Shown here piece by piece: positions 42,746 through 50,860 of a DNA stretch of 50,860 nt. Location of the stretch: positions 1 through 50,860 of the forward strand of contig JBGUUT010000120.1 in the NCBI GenBank assembly GCA_045133795.1, given 5' to 3'. This DNA is from RGIG8597 sp045133795 (GTDB lineage Bacteria; Spirochaetota; GWE2-31-10). The notes under the pieces were generated by a model. That model saw only the letters and a program-made list of their open reading frames with translations, did not search any database and was not told the DNA's origin. The number at the start of each line of letters is the position of its first letter. Position 1 is the stretch's first letter. Both the position numbers and the translations under genes were made by a program.

Positions 42746-43015
42746 ATGGAAACAAAAAACAACGTAGAATTTAAAAGAACGCCTTTTTTCGGATGGGAAT
42801 GTCTCATTTGCGGTAAAGTAGTAAAAACATTTTCTATTCTAAAACCTTTAGAATCTTTAAGTCCGGAATCTTCAGGTCTCCCATGTCCTGATTCTCATTT
42901 TCTCGGTATGCACGTCTGGGAAAGAATTACTCCGATTTCAAAGTTAAGGGATAAAATCATCCCTCAATGGAAGGAATCTAAAAGTACATTTTATAAAAAT
43001 TCGTGGGGGCTATAG
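42746..43015 (+). CDS. Small Cys-containing protein, 89 aa
   Basis: An 89-aa protein of unknown function. WECLICGKVV contains a CxxC and LPCPDSHFLGMH adds a third Cys and histidines, so a small zinc-binding fold is plausible. No signal peptide is seen. The start at 42746 is supported by AGGAGA at about 42733-42738, while an upstream in-frame ATG lies inside the terminator hairpin. The gene is closely followed by the amidohydrolase (38 nt) and purL genes, suggesting one transcript. Confidence 0.6.
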   Translation: METKNNVEFKRTPFFGWECLICGKVVKTFSILKPLESLSPESSGLPCPDSHFLGMHVWERITPISKLRDKIIPQWKESKSTFYKNSWGL

Positions 43016-43053
43016 CCAGACAACTAATGTCAAAATCGGGAGAAATCTACAAC

Positions 43054-43788
43054 ATGACAGACGTTCACGTACACATCGGGCAATTCAACGACAGGTATTA
43101 TGATTCTCATGCGGTTTTTAATGCTATCGAGCAATCGGCTGAGGATTTCGGAATCGATTGTGTTCGATATTCATCTACATCATCGTGTCGTTATGATGTA
43201 GAACTGTCTCGAGTAGAAGAAGAAATTGCCTTCGCTCAAAACTACAAATCTTCCGTTATCAAAACTCAGCCCTATTTATGGTTTACTCCTCGTTATGCCC
43301 GGCAAGGAATCTCGGTAAAATCGGCATTGCAAACATTCGACTATTGCGGAATCAAACTTCACCCGATAGCTCACGATTGGGACTTTGCCGATTCGTCACA
43401 CAAGAAATCTTTGGAAGAAATATTTTGCTGTTCCGGCGAAACTCACAAGCCGATTCTGATTCATTGCGGAATAGGAAAAGTACAATCCCCGTCACGCTTT
43501 GAGTGTTTTATAAAAAATTATCCCGACGCTCCGGTAATTTTGGCACACAGTCAACCTTGCAATGCGACTATAAAAATGATGTTAAAATATCCGAATGTAA
43601 AATGCGATACAGCCTTTCTGACTACAAAAGAAATCCGGCATTTACTTTTATGTACTAAAAGACACAAGATAGACCAAGCTCGTGTTTTGTTCGGAAGTGA
43701 TTTCCCTATTACGCATTATTATAATGAAGAAAATATCAGTCTTGCACAACAATATAAAAAAGATTGCACAAACCAACTACACCATTAA
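43054..43788 (+). CDS. Amidohydrolase-family metal-dependent hydrolase
   Basis: A 244-aa TIM-barrel hydrolase of the amidohydrolase-2-like superfamily. The metal ligands are visible: HVHIG at the N-terminus (His-x-His), GIKLHPIAHDW, ILIHCGIGK, VILAHSQPC and GSDFPITHYY with its Asp. The domain is a little short for the family. The start at 43054 has GGGAG at 43039-43043; an in-frame GTG start further upstream overlaps the previous gene. The substrate is unknown. It precedes purL by 61 nt. Confidence 0.7.
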   Translation: MTDVHVHIGQFNDRYYDSHAVFNAIEQSAEDFGIDCVRYSSTSSCRYDVELSRVEEEIAFAQNYKSSVIKTQPYLWFTPRYARQGISVKSALQTFDYCGIKLHPIAHDWDFADSSHKKSLEEIFCCSGETHKPILIHCGIGKVQSPSRFECFIKNYPDAPVILAHSQPCNATIKMMLKYPNVKCDTAFLTTKEIRHLLLCTKRHKIDQARVLFGSDFPITHYYNEENISLAQQYKKDCTNQLHH

Positions 43789-43849
43789 AAAGTTGCATTT
43801 TTCACATTATTCCTTTATAACCTTTTTATCTTTTTTCTGGAGCAGGAGA

Positions 43850-46810
43850 ATGCAAACGCTACGATTTGAAATAAAAAACAAGCCGCAATTCGGCGACAGT
43901 CACAGTGCTGGCACTTTAAAAACAATTCTTGAAGATACCGGAATCGAGTTATCTTCACTGGAAACAATCAAAGCATACAATATCAACGAAACGCTTACTC
44001 CGGCAGAAGCACAACAAATTCGCAATGATTTATTGTGTGATGCTGTTTATCAAGAAAGCCGTGAAGGTTTTGCTTATGCTAAAGAACTTGATTATGACTT
44101 CGCTATAGAAGTTGCATACAAAAACGGTGTTACCGACAATGTCGGACGTACAACAGCCAGAGGTATGAGCTTTATTCTCGGCAGAGATGTTAATTTCGGA
44201 AACGTACGTTCATCTGCTGTTTACTTCTTTAAAGGTAAAGCTGATGAAAAAGCAAAAGTCAGCATTGCCGAAAATGTTCTTTGTAATACATTAATCGAAG
44301 ATTACAGAATTTTCACTCGTGAGTCATTCTCTGAGATTGATTATTTTTCATATCATCCGGAAACTACCGGAAAACCTTATTTTGAAACTATCAGTTTGGA
44401 AGTTTCAGACAGCGAACTTGAAAAAATCTCAGCTGACAGAGTTCTTTCATTAACATTGGAAGAAATGAAAGCTATCCGTGAATATTTCCGCAAAGACAGC
44501 GTAAAAGCTGCCCGTGAAAAAATGGGACTTCCTACTGACCCTACAGATGTAGAATTGGAGCTTTTCGGTCAAACTTGGTCAGAACACTGTAAGCACAAAA
44601 TTTTTGCTGCTGAAGTTAATTATAAAGACGGTAACGAAACTAAAACTATCAAGAACCTTTTCAAAACTTACATCAAAGGTTCTACAGATAAAATCAAAGA
44701 GAAACGTGACGACTTATTGTCACTTTTTAAAGACAATGCCGGTGTCGTAAAATTTGATGATGATTACGCATACTGTGTAAAAGTAGAAACTCACAATTCT
44801 CCGTCTGCACTTGACCCTTACGGTGGTGCGATGACTGGAATCGTAGGTGTAAACCGTGATATTATCGGAACAGGATTGGGAGCATATCCGATTTTTAATA
44901 CAGATGTTTTCTGTTTCGGAAGCCCTTACACTGAAGATGAAAATGTACCTGAAGGTCTAATGCACCCACGCCGAATTTTCAGAGGTGTTCACAGAGGTGT
45001 AAAAGACGGCGGAAATGAATCAGGAATCCCTACAGTAAACGGTTCTATCACTTTTGACCCGTCGTTCTTGGGAAAACCTCTTGTTTTCTGTGGTACCGGC
45101 GGATTAATGCCGTTAGAAGTAAACGGAAAAGAAAGTTTTGAAAAATACGTTCAAGCCGGTGACCAAGTAGTAATGTGCGGTGGTTTTATCGGAAAAGACG
45201 GAATACACGGAGCGACATTCTCTTCTGTTCAATTGACAGAAACGTCTCCTACATCTGCCGTACAAATCGGGGACCCTATTACACAAAAGAAAATGCTTGA
45301 TTTCTTGATGGAAGCTCGTGACGCAGGAATGTATTCCGGTTTGACAGATAACGGAGCCGGCGGACTTGCAAGTTCTATCGGAGAAATGGCTCAATTTACA
45401 AACGGTGCAAGATTGGACTTGGAAAAATGTCCGTTAAAATACGCCGGATTAAAACCTTGGGAAATTCTTCTTTCCGAAGCACAAGAAAGAATGTCTATCG
45501 CCGTTCCTAAAGATAAAGTAGCAGAGTTCTTGGCATTGGCAAAACGCCGTGATGTAGAAGCAAACGTAATCGGAGAATTTACTAACAGCGGAATGTTAGA
45601 ATGTTTCTACAACGGTGAAAGAGTTTCTACTCTTGATTTGGAAATGTTACACGAAGGAAATCCGGGCTTAAAAATCGACGCAGAATGGACTGCTCCGAAA
45701 CAAGAAAGAGCAGAAAGTAACATCGTTTGCGGTTACGGAGAGCTTTTGAAAACTTTACTTGCTCGCCCTAATGTAGCGTCAAAAGAAAATTGGGTTCGTA
45801 TGTATGACCACGAAGTTCAGGCTCGTACAGTAAACAAACCTTTTACGGGAAAAGAAAATGACGGTCCGTCTGACGGTGGTGTACTAAAAGTATTCCCGGA
45901 CAAAAACGAAGGACTTGTAATTACTCACGGAATGACTCCACGTTATTCACGACTTGATACTTACCAGATGACAGCAAATGTTATAGATGAAGCTGTACGT
46001 CAGGCGATTTTACTCGGAGCAAATCCGGATACTTTAGTCGGTCTTGATAACTTCTGTTGGCCTGACCCTGTACAGAGCGAAGCAACTCCGGACGGAACTT
46101 ACAAAATGGCTCAATTGGTACGTTCTTGTGAAGCATTGTATGACTTCAGTATTGCATATAATTGTCCTTGTATTTCCGGAAAAGACAGTATGAAAAATGA
46201 CTATCGCCGCGGCGGTAAAAAAGTTTCTGTATTGCCTACATTGTTATTTACCGTTACGGGAAAAAGCGATGACATTACAAAAACTGTTTCATTCTATTTC
46301 AAAAAACCGGGCAAAAAGATTTACTTAATCGGAAAAACAAAAGCCGAATTAGGTGCTTCCGAATATTTCGAAATGTTGGGAATTACAGGCGGTTTGGTAC
46401 CGACAGTAGATAATCCTGAAAAAACTTTTGCAATGTACAAAAAATTAGCTGAAGTATTGAAAAAAGGATTATTGGACAGTGCTCACGATTTAAGTGACGG
46501 AGGACTTGCAGTTGCATTATCAGAAGCTGCATTCTCAGGAAATACCGGAGCAAGCATTGACGTAAGTGTTCTCGGAAACGAACTTACAGCAGAAGAAAAA
46601 CTTTTCAGTGAATCTCCGTCAAGAATTCTTGTGTCAGTAGACAGTGCAAATGAACAGGCATTCCTTGATACAATCGGAGCTGAAAACGCAATCTTGTTGG
46701 GAGAAACAAACGACAGCGATGTTGTAGAAATCAAAGACGCAGAGGGCGTTTTGGTAAGAGAAACTTTAGCTGACTTGAAAGACGGCTGGAAAACAGCACT
46801 TGATTTTTAA
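43850..46810 (+). CDS. purL: Phosphoribosylformylglycinamidine synthase, synthetase subunit (large type, no glutaminase)
   Basis: FGAM synthase synthetase component, 986 aa, step 4 of purine biosynthesis. The N-terminal PurS-like domain begins LRFEIKNKPQFGDSHSAG. ATP- and FGAR-binding segments include FGQTWSEHCKHK, ETHNSPSALDPYGGA, GVNRDIIGTGLGAYPI, GLTDNGAGGLASSIGE and CISGKDSMKN. Length corresponds to the fused large PurL minus its C-terminal glutaminase, which is encoded separately just downstream. The start at 43850 has GGAG at 43839-43842, 7 nt upstream; the long in-frame extension before it overlaps the amidohydrolase gene. Confidence 0.95.
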   Translation: MQTLRFEIKNKPQFGDSHSAGTLKTILEDTGIELSSLETIKAYNINETLTPAEAQQIRNDLLCDAVYQESREGFAYAKELDYDFAIEVAYKNGVTDNVGRTTARGMSFILGRDVNFGNVRSSAVYFFKGKADEKAKVSIAENVLCNTLIEDYRIFTRESFSEIDYFSYHPETTGKPYFETISLEVSDSELEKISADRVLSLTLEEMKAIREYFRKDSVKAAREKMGLPTDPTDVELELFGQTWSEHCKHKIFAAEVNYKDGNETKTIKNLFKTYIKGSTDKIKEKRDDLLSLFKDNAGVVKFDDDYAYCVKVETHNSPSALDPYGGAMTGIVGVNRDIIGTGLGAYPIFNTDVFCFGSPYTEDENVPEGLMHPRRIFRGVHRGVKDGGNESGIPTVNGSITFDPSFLGKPLVFCGTGGLMPLEVNGKESFEKYVQAGDQVVMCGGFIGKDGIHGATFSSVQLTETSPTSAVQIGDPITQKKMLDFLMEARDAGMYSGLTDNGAGGLASSIGEMAQFTNGARLDLEKCPLKYAGLKPWEILLSEAQERMSIAVPKDKVAEFLALAKRRDVEANVIGEFTNSGMLECFYNGERVSTLDLEMLHEGNPGLKIDAEWTAPKQERAESNIVCGYGELLKTLLARPNVASKENWVRMYDHEVQARTVNKPFTGKENDGPSDGGVLKVFPDKNEGLVITHGMTPRYSRLDTYQMTANVIDEAVRQAILLGANPDTLVGLDNFCWPDPVQSEATPDGTYKMAQLVRSCEALYDFSIAYNCPCISGKDSMKNDYRRGGKKVSVLPTLLFTVTGKSDDITKTVSFYFKKPGKKIYLIGKTKAELGASEYFEMLGITGGLVPTVDNPEKTFAMYKKLAEVLKKGLLDSAHDLSDGGLAVALSEAAFSGNTGASIDVSVLGNELTAEEKLFSESPSRILVSVDSANEQAFLDTIGAENAILLGETNDSDVVEIKDAEGVLVRETLADLKDGWKTALDF

Positions 46811-46822
46811 TGGGGGAATAAA

Positions 46823-47590
46823 ATGAAACCAAAAGCATTAATATTAACCGGTTACGGTATTAACGCAGAAAAAGAATTAAAATGGGCGTTTGATTTAGCA
46901 GGTGCTGAAGCTACTATCGTTCACTTAGAAGATTTGATTGAAAATAAAAAAATGATGAATGATTACCAGATTCTTGGTTTTCCGGGCGGATTTTCATTCG
47001 GTGACCATATCGCTTCAGGAAAAGTTTTTGCAAACCTTGTAAAATATAATCTTTTTGATGAAGTAAAAGAATTTATTGCAGCTGACAAACTTGTTATCGG
47101 TATTTGTAACGGTTTTCAGGTAATTACGAAACTCGGACTTGTACCGTCTTTTGACAATTCTTACGAGCCGGTTGTGAGCCTTATTGACAATAACAGCGGA
47201 AAATTTGAAGACCGCTGGGTTTATCTTGATGTAGAAAACGATAAATCTCCATGGTTAAAAGGCTTGAAAAAACTTTACGTTCCTGTCAGACACGGCGAAG
47301 GAAAACTTGTAACTCGTGACGAAAGCATTTTGGAACGATTGAAGAAAAACGGTCAAGTTGCGTTGCGTTATACTACAGCGGACGGAAGCCCTGTTGATTA
47401 CCCGGCAAATCCTAACGGTTCAGTTTATGACATTGCCGGAATCACAAATGAAAAAGGTAATGTTTTGGGATTGATGCCTCATCCTGAAGCATATATTTCT
47501 AAAGAATTACATCCGAGATGGACTGAAGGTATTGTAGATGAACATACCGGATTGGACATCTTCAAAAACGCAGTAGCGTATTTTAAATAA
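46823..47590 (+). CDS. purQ: Phosphoribosylformylglycinamidine synthase, glutaminase subunit
   Basis: Class I glutamine amidotransferase that feeds ammonia to PurL, 255 aa. The nucleophile motif is VIGICNGFQVI, the oxyanion strand is GFPGGFSFGDHIASGK, and the catalytic His-Glu are in LMPHPEAYIS. It begins 12 nt after the purL stop with its own GGGGGA ribosome-binding site and ATG, so it is a genuine separate gene and not a frameshifted end of purL. The stop is followed by a strong terminator. Confidence 0.95.
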   Translation: MKPKALILTGYGINAEKELKWAFDLAGAEATIVHLEDLIENKKMMNDYQILGFPGGFSFGDHIASGKVFANLVKYNLFDEVKEFIAADKLVIGICNGFQVITKLGLVPSFDNSYEPVVSLIDNNSGKFEDRWVYLDVENDKSPWLKGLKKLYVPVRHGEGKLVTRDESILERLKKNGQVALRYTTADGSPVDYPANPNGSVYDIAGITNEKGNVLGLMPHPEAYISKELHPRWTEGIVDEHTGLDIFKNAVAYFK

Positions 47591-47634
47591 TAAAATAAAT
47601 AGTTTCTTATTTATCTCTTTTTTTATTTGTTTTG

Positions 47635-47658
47635 CCCCGATTTTATCGGGGTTTTTTA
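47635..47658 (+). terminator. Rho-independent terminator after purQ
   Basis: CCCCGA (47635-47640) pairs with TCGGGG (47646-47651), with a 5-nt loop, followed by a run of six T. Confidence 0.88.
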
Positions 47659-47760
47659 TTTTAGTCACCGTTGTAATAAAAAAATATTTGCGGTAGCATT
47701 ATTTGTGACAGTAGATGTGTTAAAATGAAAAAAATATTCTTATTCACGAAGGAATAAATC

Positions 47761-50727
47761 ATGACACAAGCAGAACAACAAAAAGCCGCAAAAAAATTTG
47801 TAGAAAATTGGAATGGGAAAGGCGATGAAAAGCAAGAAACACAACGCTATTGGATTGGACTTTTACAAGAAGTTCTTGGTGTTCAAAATGCACAAAAAGT
47901 AATCGAATTTGAAAAGCGAGTAAAACTTACCCATACAAGTTTTATTGATGCATATATTTCTGACACAAAAGTTTTAATCGAACAAAAAGGAATCAAGATT
48001 GACCTTGCCAAACCGCAAGAGCAGTCTGACGGTGCAATTTTAACTCCGTTTGGGCAAGCAAAACGCTACGCCGATGAACTTCCTTATGATTTACGCCCAC
48101 GCTGGATAGTGGTTTCAAACTTTGCAGAAATCCACATTCACGATATGAATAATCCCCACGCAGAACCAGAAATTATCAAGCTGGAAAATCTTGAAAAAGA
48201 ATATTATCGTTTGCAATTTTTAGTGGATGAAAAAAACGAAAAAATCCGTCGTGAAGAAGAAATCAGTTTACAAGCGGGAATCTTGGTTGGAAAACTTTAT
48301 GACGCACTTATAAAAGAATACATCAACCCGGACGAAAAAAGTTTGCGTAGTTTGAATATTTTATGCGTTCGCTTAGTTTTTTGTTTGTATGCAGAAGACG
48401 CAGGATTTTTTGAAAGTCGCACTTGTTTTGAAGATTACGTAAAATCATTTAATTTACCGGACTTGCGAGAAGGTTTGATAAAACTTTTCAAAGGTTTAGA
48501 TACAAAGCTCGAAAATCGTGACAAATATGATTTAAAATTAAAACCGTTCCCTTACGTAAACGGCGGACTTTTTGCCGCAGAAGATATTGAAATTCCAAAC
48601 TTTACACAAGAAATAGTGGACGTTTTGGTAAACGATTGTGCTACATTCGACTGGCGAGAAATCAGCCCAACAATTTTCGGTGCGGTATTTGAAAGTACAT
48701 TGAACCCGGAAACTCGACGAACCGGCGGAATGCATTATACAAGTATCGAAAATATCCACAAAGTAATCGACCCACTTTTTATGGATGAATTGGAAGCCGA
48801 GTTTGATTCCATTTGTGCCACAACCAACGCAAAAACAAAAAATGATAAACTTCACGCATTCCAAGAAAAACTGGGAACCTTGAAATTCTTAGACCCGGCT
48901 TGCGGTAGCGGAAACTTCTTAACAGAAACATATTTGAGTCTTCGTCGCTTAGAAAACAAAGTGCTTACGATTTTAAGCAACGGCGAAAAATTACTGGGAT
49001 TTGACGAGTTTATCAAAGTAAAAATCAATCAATTTTACGGAATTGAAATCAATGATTTTGCCGTAACCGTTGCAAAAACCGCCCTTTGGATTGCAAAAAG
49101 CCAAATGATTCAAGAAACCGAAAAAATCTTGAGCCAAAGTATCGATTTTTTCCCATTACACAGTAACGCATACATTCACGAAGGAAACGCTTTGAGAATG
49201 GATTGGGAAACTTTTGAAGTACTTTCGGAAATTAAAAATATAATTTACGCAGACAAAGCCAATATTTACAAGGTTGATTCAGATAAACCGCTTGTTGTGT
49301 GTGAGCCGACTTCAAAATATGAAAATGAAGTGAATATTGTCACAAAGGAAGTTGAGTTTAAAGATATAGAAGAGTTGCAAACTCCAAAAACTATTTCTGT
49401 AACTTACGACTACATCATCGGAAATCCGCCGTTTGTAGGATATAGTTTTCAATCAGCAAGGCAAAAAGAAGACACTCTTTTGACTTACCGTGATGAAAAA
49501 GGCAAAACTTATAAGACTGCAGGAAAAATCGATTATGTTGCGAATTGGTATTTTAAAGCTGCTAAATTAATTTTAGGCAAACATACAAAATGTGCATTTG
49601 TCTCTACAAATTCAATAACTCAAGGAGAACAAGTCGCAAGTGTTTGGAAGCCAATTTTTGAACGTTTTAATATTCATTTAGATTTTGCATATCAAACTTT
49701 TAAATGGAACAATGAAACTCTTGATAAGAAGAATATGGCAGCAGTCCATTGTGTAATTATTGGATTCTCAAATTGCAAAAATGAAAAAGAAAAAGTTATT
49801 TTTGATTCACAAGGAAATAAACAAGTTGCAGAAAATATTAATCCATATCTGATAGAAGCAAAAACTGTATTTATAGAAAGTCGGTCAAAACCTATTTGTA
49901 ATGTTCCCTACATGACAACGGGAAATCGTCCTGCAGACGGCGGTCATCTTATTATAGAAGGAGATGAATATGATGAGTTTATAAAAAAGGAACCAAATGC
50001 AGTAAAATTCATAAAAAAATTAACAGGTGCAGAAGAATTCATAAATAATAAAAAAAGATATTGTCTGTGGCTTGTCGGAGCAAGTCCGGCAGAACTTAGA
50101 AAAATGCCTCTTGTTGCAAAACGTGTTGAATTGTGTAAGCAAGATAGATTAAACGGAGCTCCGGACAGACAGAAACTTGCGGACACACCAACAGTTTTCA
50201 GAGAAATAAAAAATCCTGAAAAATATATTATTGTTCCAAGAGTTTCATCTGAAAACAGAAAATATATACCTATAGGATTTTTAGATTCTCAAACAATTCC
50301 TACCGATTCTGCAACTATAATAATGGATGCTAATCTTTATGATTTTGGAATGCTTACAAGTTCTATTCATATGAGTTGGATGCGAGCTGTTTGCGGTCGA
50401 CTAAAAAGTGATTATCGTTACTCAAAAGATATTGTTTACAACAACTTTCCTTGGTGCAATCCGACAGATGAACAAAAAGCTAGAATCGAAAAGACTGCTC
50501 AAGCAATTTTAGATGCACGGGCAAAATATCCGGAAAGTTCTCTTGCCGATTTGTACGACGAAACTTTTATGCCGGCTGATTTACGCAAAGCCCACCAAGC
50601 CAACGACCGTGCAGTAATGGAAGCCTACCACTTCGACAAGCTCAGTGACCGTAAGTTTGACATAACCGAAAGCGAAATCGTCGCAGAATTGTTTAAGATG
50701 TACGAGAAATTGACAGCGGGGAAGTAG
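47761..50727 (+). CDS. MmeI-like single-chain restriction-modification enzyme (type IIG/IIL)
   Basis: A 988-aa protein combining nuclease, methyltransferase and target recognition. The N-terminal nuclease-like part has FIDAYISDTKVLIEQKG, giving D63 and E74-x-K76 of a PD-(D/E)xK site. A helical spacer follows (about 160-340). The N6-adenine methyltransferase has motif I DPACGSGNF at 378-386 and motif IV NPPF at 555-558. The TRD and C-terminal region follow (about 700-988; for example PRVSSENRKYIPIGFLDSQT). One protein can both restrict and methylate. No separate R or S gene is seen. It is in its own unit after the purQ terminator and is followed directly by the 23-bp tandem array. Confidence 0.85.
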   Translation: MTQAEQQKAAKKFVENWNGKGDEKQETQRYWIGLLQEVLGVQNAQKVIEFEKRVKLTHTSFIDAYISDTKVLIEQKGIKIDLAKPQEQSDGAILTPFGQAKRYADELPYDLRPRWIVVSNFAEIHIHDMNNPHAEPEIIKLENLEKEYYRLQFLVDEKNEKIRREEEISLQAGILVGKLYDALIKEYINPDEKSLRSLNILCVRLVFCLYAEDAGFFESRTCFEDYVKSFNLPDLREGLIKLFKGLDTKLENRDKYDLKLKPFPYVNGGLFAAEDIEIPNFTQEIVDVLVNDCATFDWREISPTIFGAVFESTLNPETRRTGGMHYTSIENIHKVIDPLFMDELEAEFDSICATTNAKTKNDKLHAFQEKLGTLKFLDPACGSGNFLTETYLSLRRLENKVLTILSNGEKLLGFDEFIKVKINQFYGIEINDFAVTVAKTALWIAKSQMIQETEKILSQSIDFFPLHSNAYIHEGNALRMDWETFEVLSEIKNIIYADKANIYKVDSDKPLVVCEPTSKYENEVNIVTKEVEFKDIEELQTPKTISVTYDYIIGNPPFVGYSFQSARQKEDTLLTYRDEKGKTYKTAGKIDYVANWYFKAAKLILGKHTKCAFVSTNSITQGEQVASVWKPIFERFNIHLDFAYQTFKWNNETLDKKNMAAVHCVIIGFSNCKNEKEKVIFDSQGNKQVAENINPYLIEAKTVFIESRSKPICNVPYMTTGNRPADGGHLIIEGDEYDEFIKKEPNAVKFIKKLTGAEEFINNKKRYCLWLVGASPAELRKMPLVAKRVELCKQDRLNGAPDRQKLADTPTVFREIKNPEKYIIVPRVSSENRKYIPIGFLDSQTIPTDSATIIMDANLYDFGMLTSSIHMSWMRAVCGRLKSDYRYSKDIVYNNFPWCNPTDEQKARIEKTAQAILDARAKYPESSLADLYDETFMPADLRKAHQANDRAVMEAYHFDKLSDRKFDITESEIVAELFKMYEKLTAGK

Positions 50728-50761
50728 CGAAAACCATTAGCTTTGAGCAGCGGTGTGTTTT

Positions 50762-50860
50762 AGCTAAATGGAACGATATGTTTCAGCTAAATGGAACGAT
50801 ATGTTTCAGCTAAATGGAACGATATGTTTCAGCTAAATGGAACGATATGTTTCAGCTAAA
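50762..50860. repeat. 23-bp direct tandem repeat array (cut by window edge)
   Basis: Four complete copies start at 50762, 50785, 50808 and 50831, and a fifth begins at 50854; all are identical and contiguous. Each unit contains the imperfect inverted repeat TGGAAC-N5-GTTTCA. The array starts 35 nt after the stop of the restriction-modification gene. It has no spacers, so it is not CRISPR. It may be the multi-repeat terminus of a mobile element such as an IS21-type insertion sequence, or a protein-binding array; the remainder lies outside the window. Confidence 0.9.

Noticed and set aside
43682..43849. N-terminal extension of PurL
   Set aside because: It overlaps the amidohydrolase gene in another frame. 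The homologous start MQTLRFEI has its own ribosome-binding site.
46823..47590. purQ as a frameshifted end of purL
   Set aside because: purQ has its own GGGGGA ribosome-binding site and ATG, and purL ends in a normal stop 12 nt before it.
50762..50860. CRISPR array
   Set aside because: The 23-bp units are contiguous with no variable spacers, and no cas genes are nearby.

Overview
The window looks like chromosomal DNA from an AT-rich, Treponema-like spirochaete. This rests on several things seen together: low GC, many short-signal lipoproteins, a PilZ protein next to an M23 lipoprotein, a sensory [FeFe]-hydrogenase/EAL protein, a DUF6056-type membrane protein, and the ribosomal/tRNA block rpsP-khpA-rimM-trmD-rplS-yraN. 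The species is not identified. I saw no tRNA, rRNA or CRISPR array.

Region 1 to 9.85 kb, minus strand: a long, tightly packed translation block. In transcription order it reads PilZ protein, M23 lipoprotein, ffh, rpsP, khpA, rimM, trmD, rplS, a terminator, yraN, a basic Zn-knuckle protein, miaB, a TPR/SPOR protein, a 136-aa conserved protein, and the start of a B12-binding radical SAM gene that runs off the left edge. Many junctions are 4-nt ATGA-type overlaps. mutS diverges from this block on the plus strand (9.99-12.65 kb), followed by a 523-aa protein I cannot assign.

Region 14.3 to 24.9 kb, plus strand: after a gap holding a decayed glycoside-hydrolase fragment comes a compact signalling operon. 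It contains a FIST-domain protein, a 1146-aa fusion (2x[4Fe-4S], [FeFe]-hydrogenase-like H domain, [4Fe-4S], degenerate GGDEF, intact EAL, two PAS-like regions) and a DJ-1/PfpI protein. I consider this the most interesting system in the window: a putative redox/H2 (or other H-cluster ligand) sensor that destroys c-di-GMP. It is followed by a hypoxanthine-DNA glycosylase, an RlmI-type methyltransferase, a large beta-helix lipoprotein and a PspC protein, ending at a terminator.

Region 25 to 42.7 kb: an accessory, envelope-rich stretch. An XRE regulator diverges from a starch-binding (CBM26-like) lipoprotein whose promoter carries inverted repeats. mnmA, pepT and a periplasmic solute-binding-like protein lie on the minus strand. 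A HAD phosphatase, small and large membrane proteins, a radical SAM protein flanked by two paralogous lipoproteins, another lipoprotein, a CDF cation transporter, a second gene graveyard, a second XRE gene with a structured leader region, a small secreted protein and an InlB-repeat lipoprotein follow.

Region 42.7 to 50.86 kb, plus strand: a small Cys-rich protein, an amidohydrolase, purL without its glutaminase domain, and a separate purQ, closed by a terminator. Then comes an MmeI-like single-chain restriction-modification enzyme, and immediately after it a perfect 23-bp tandem array that runs off the right edge.
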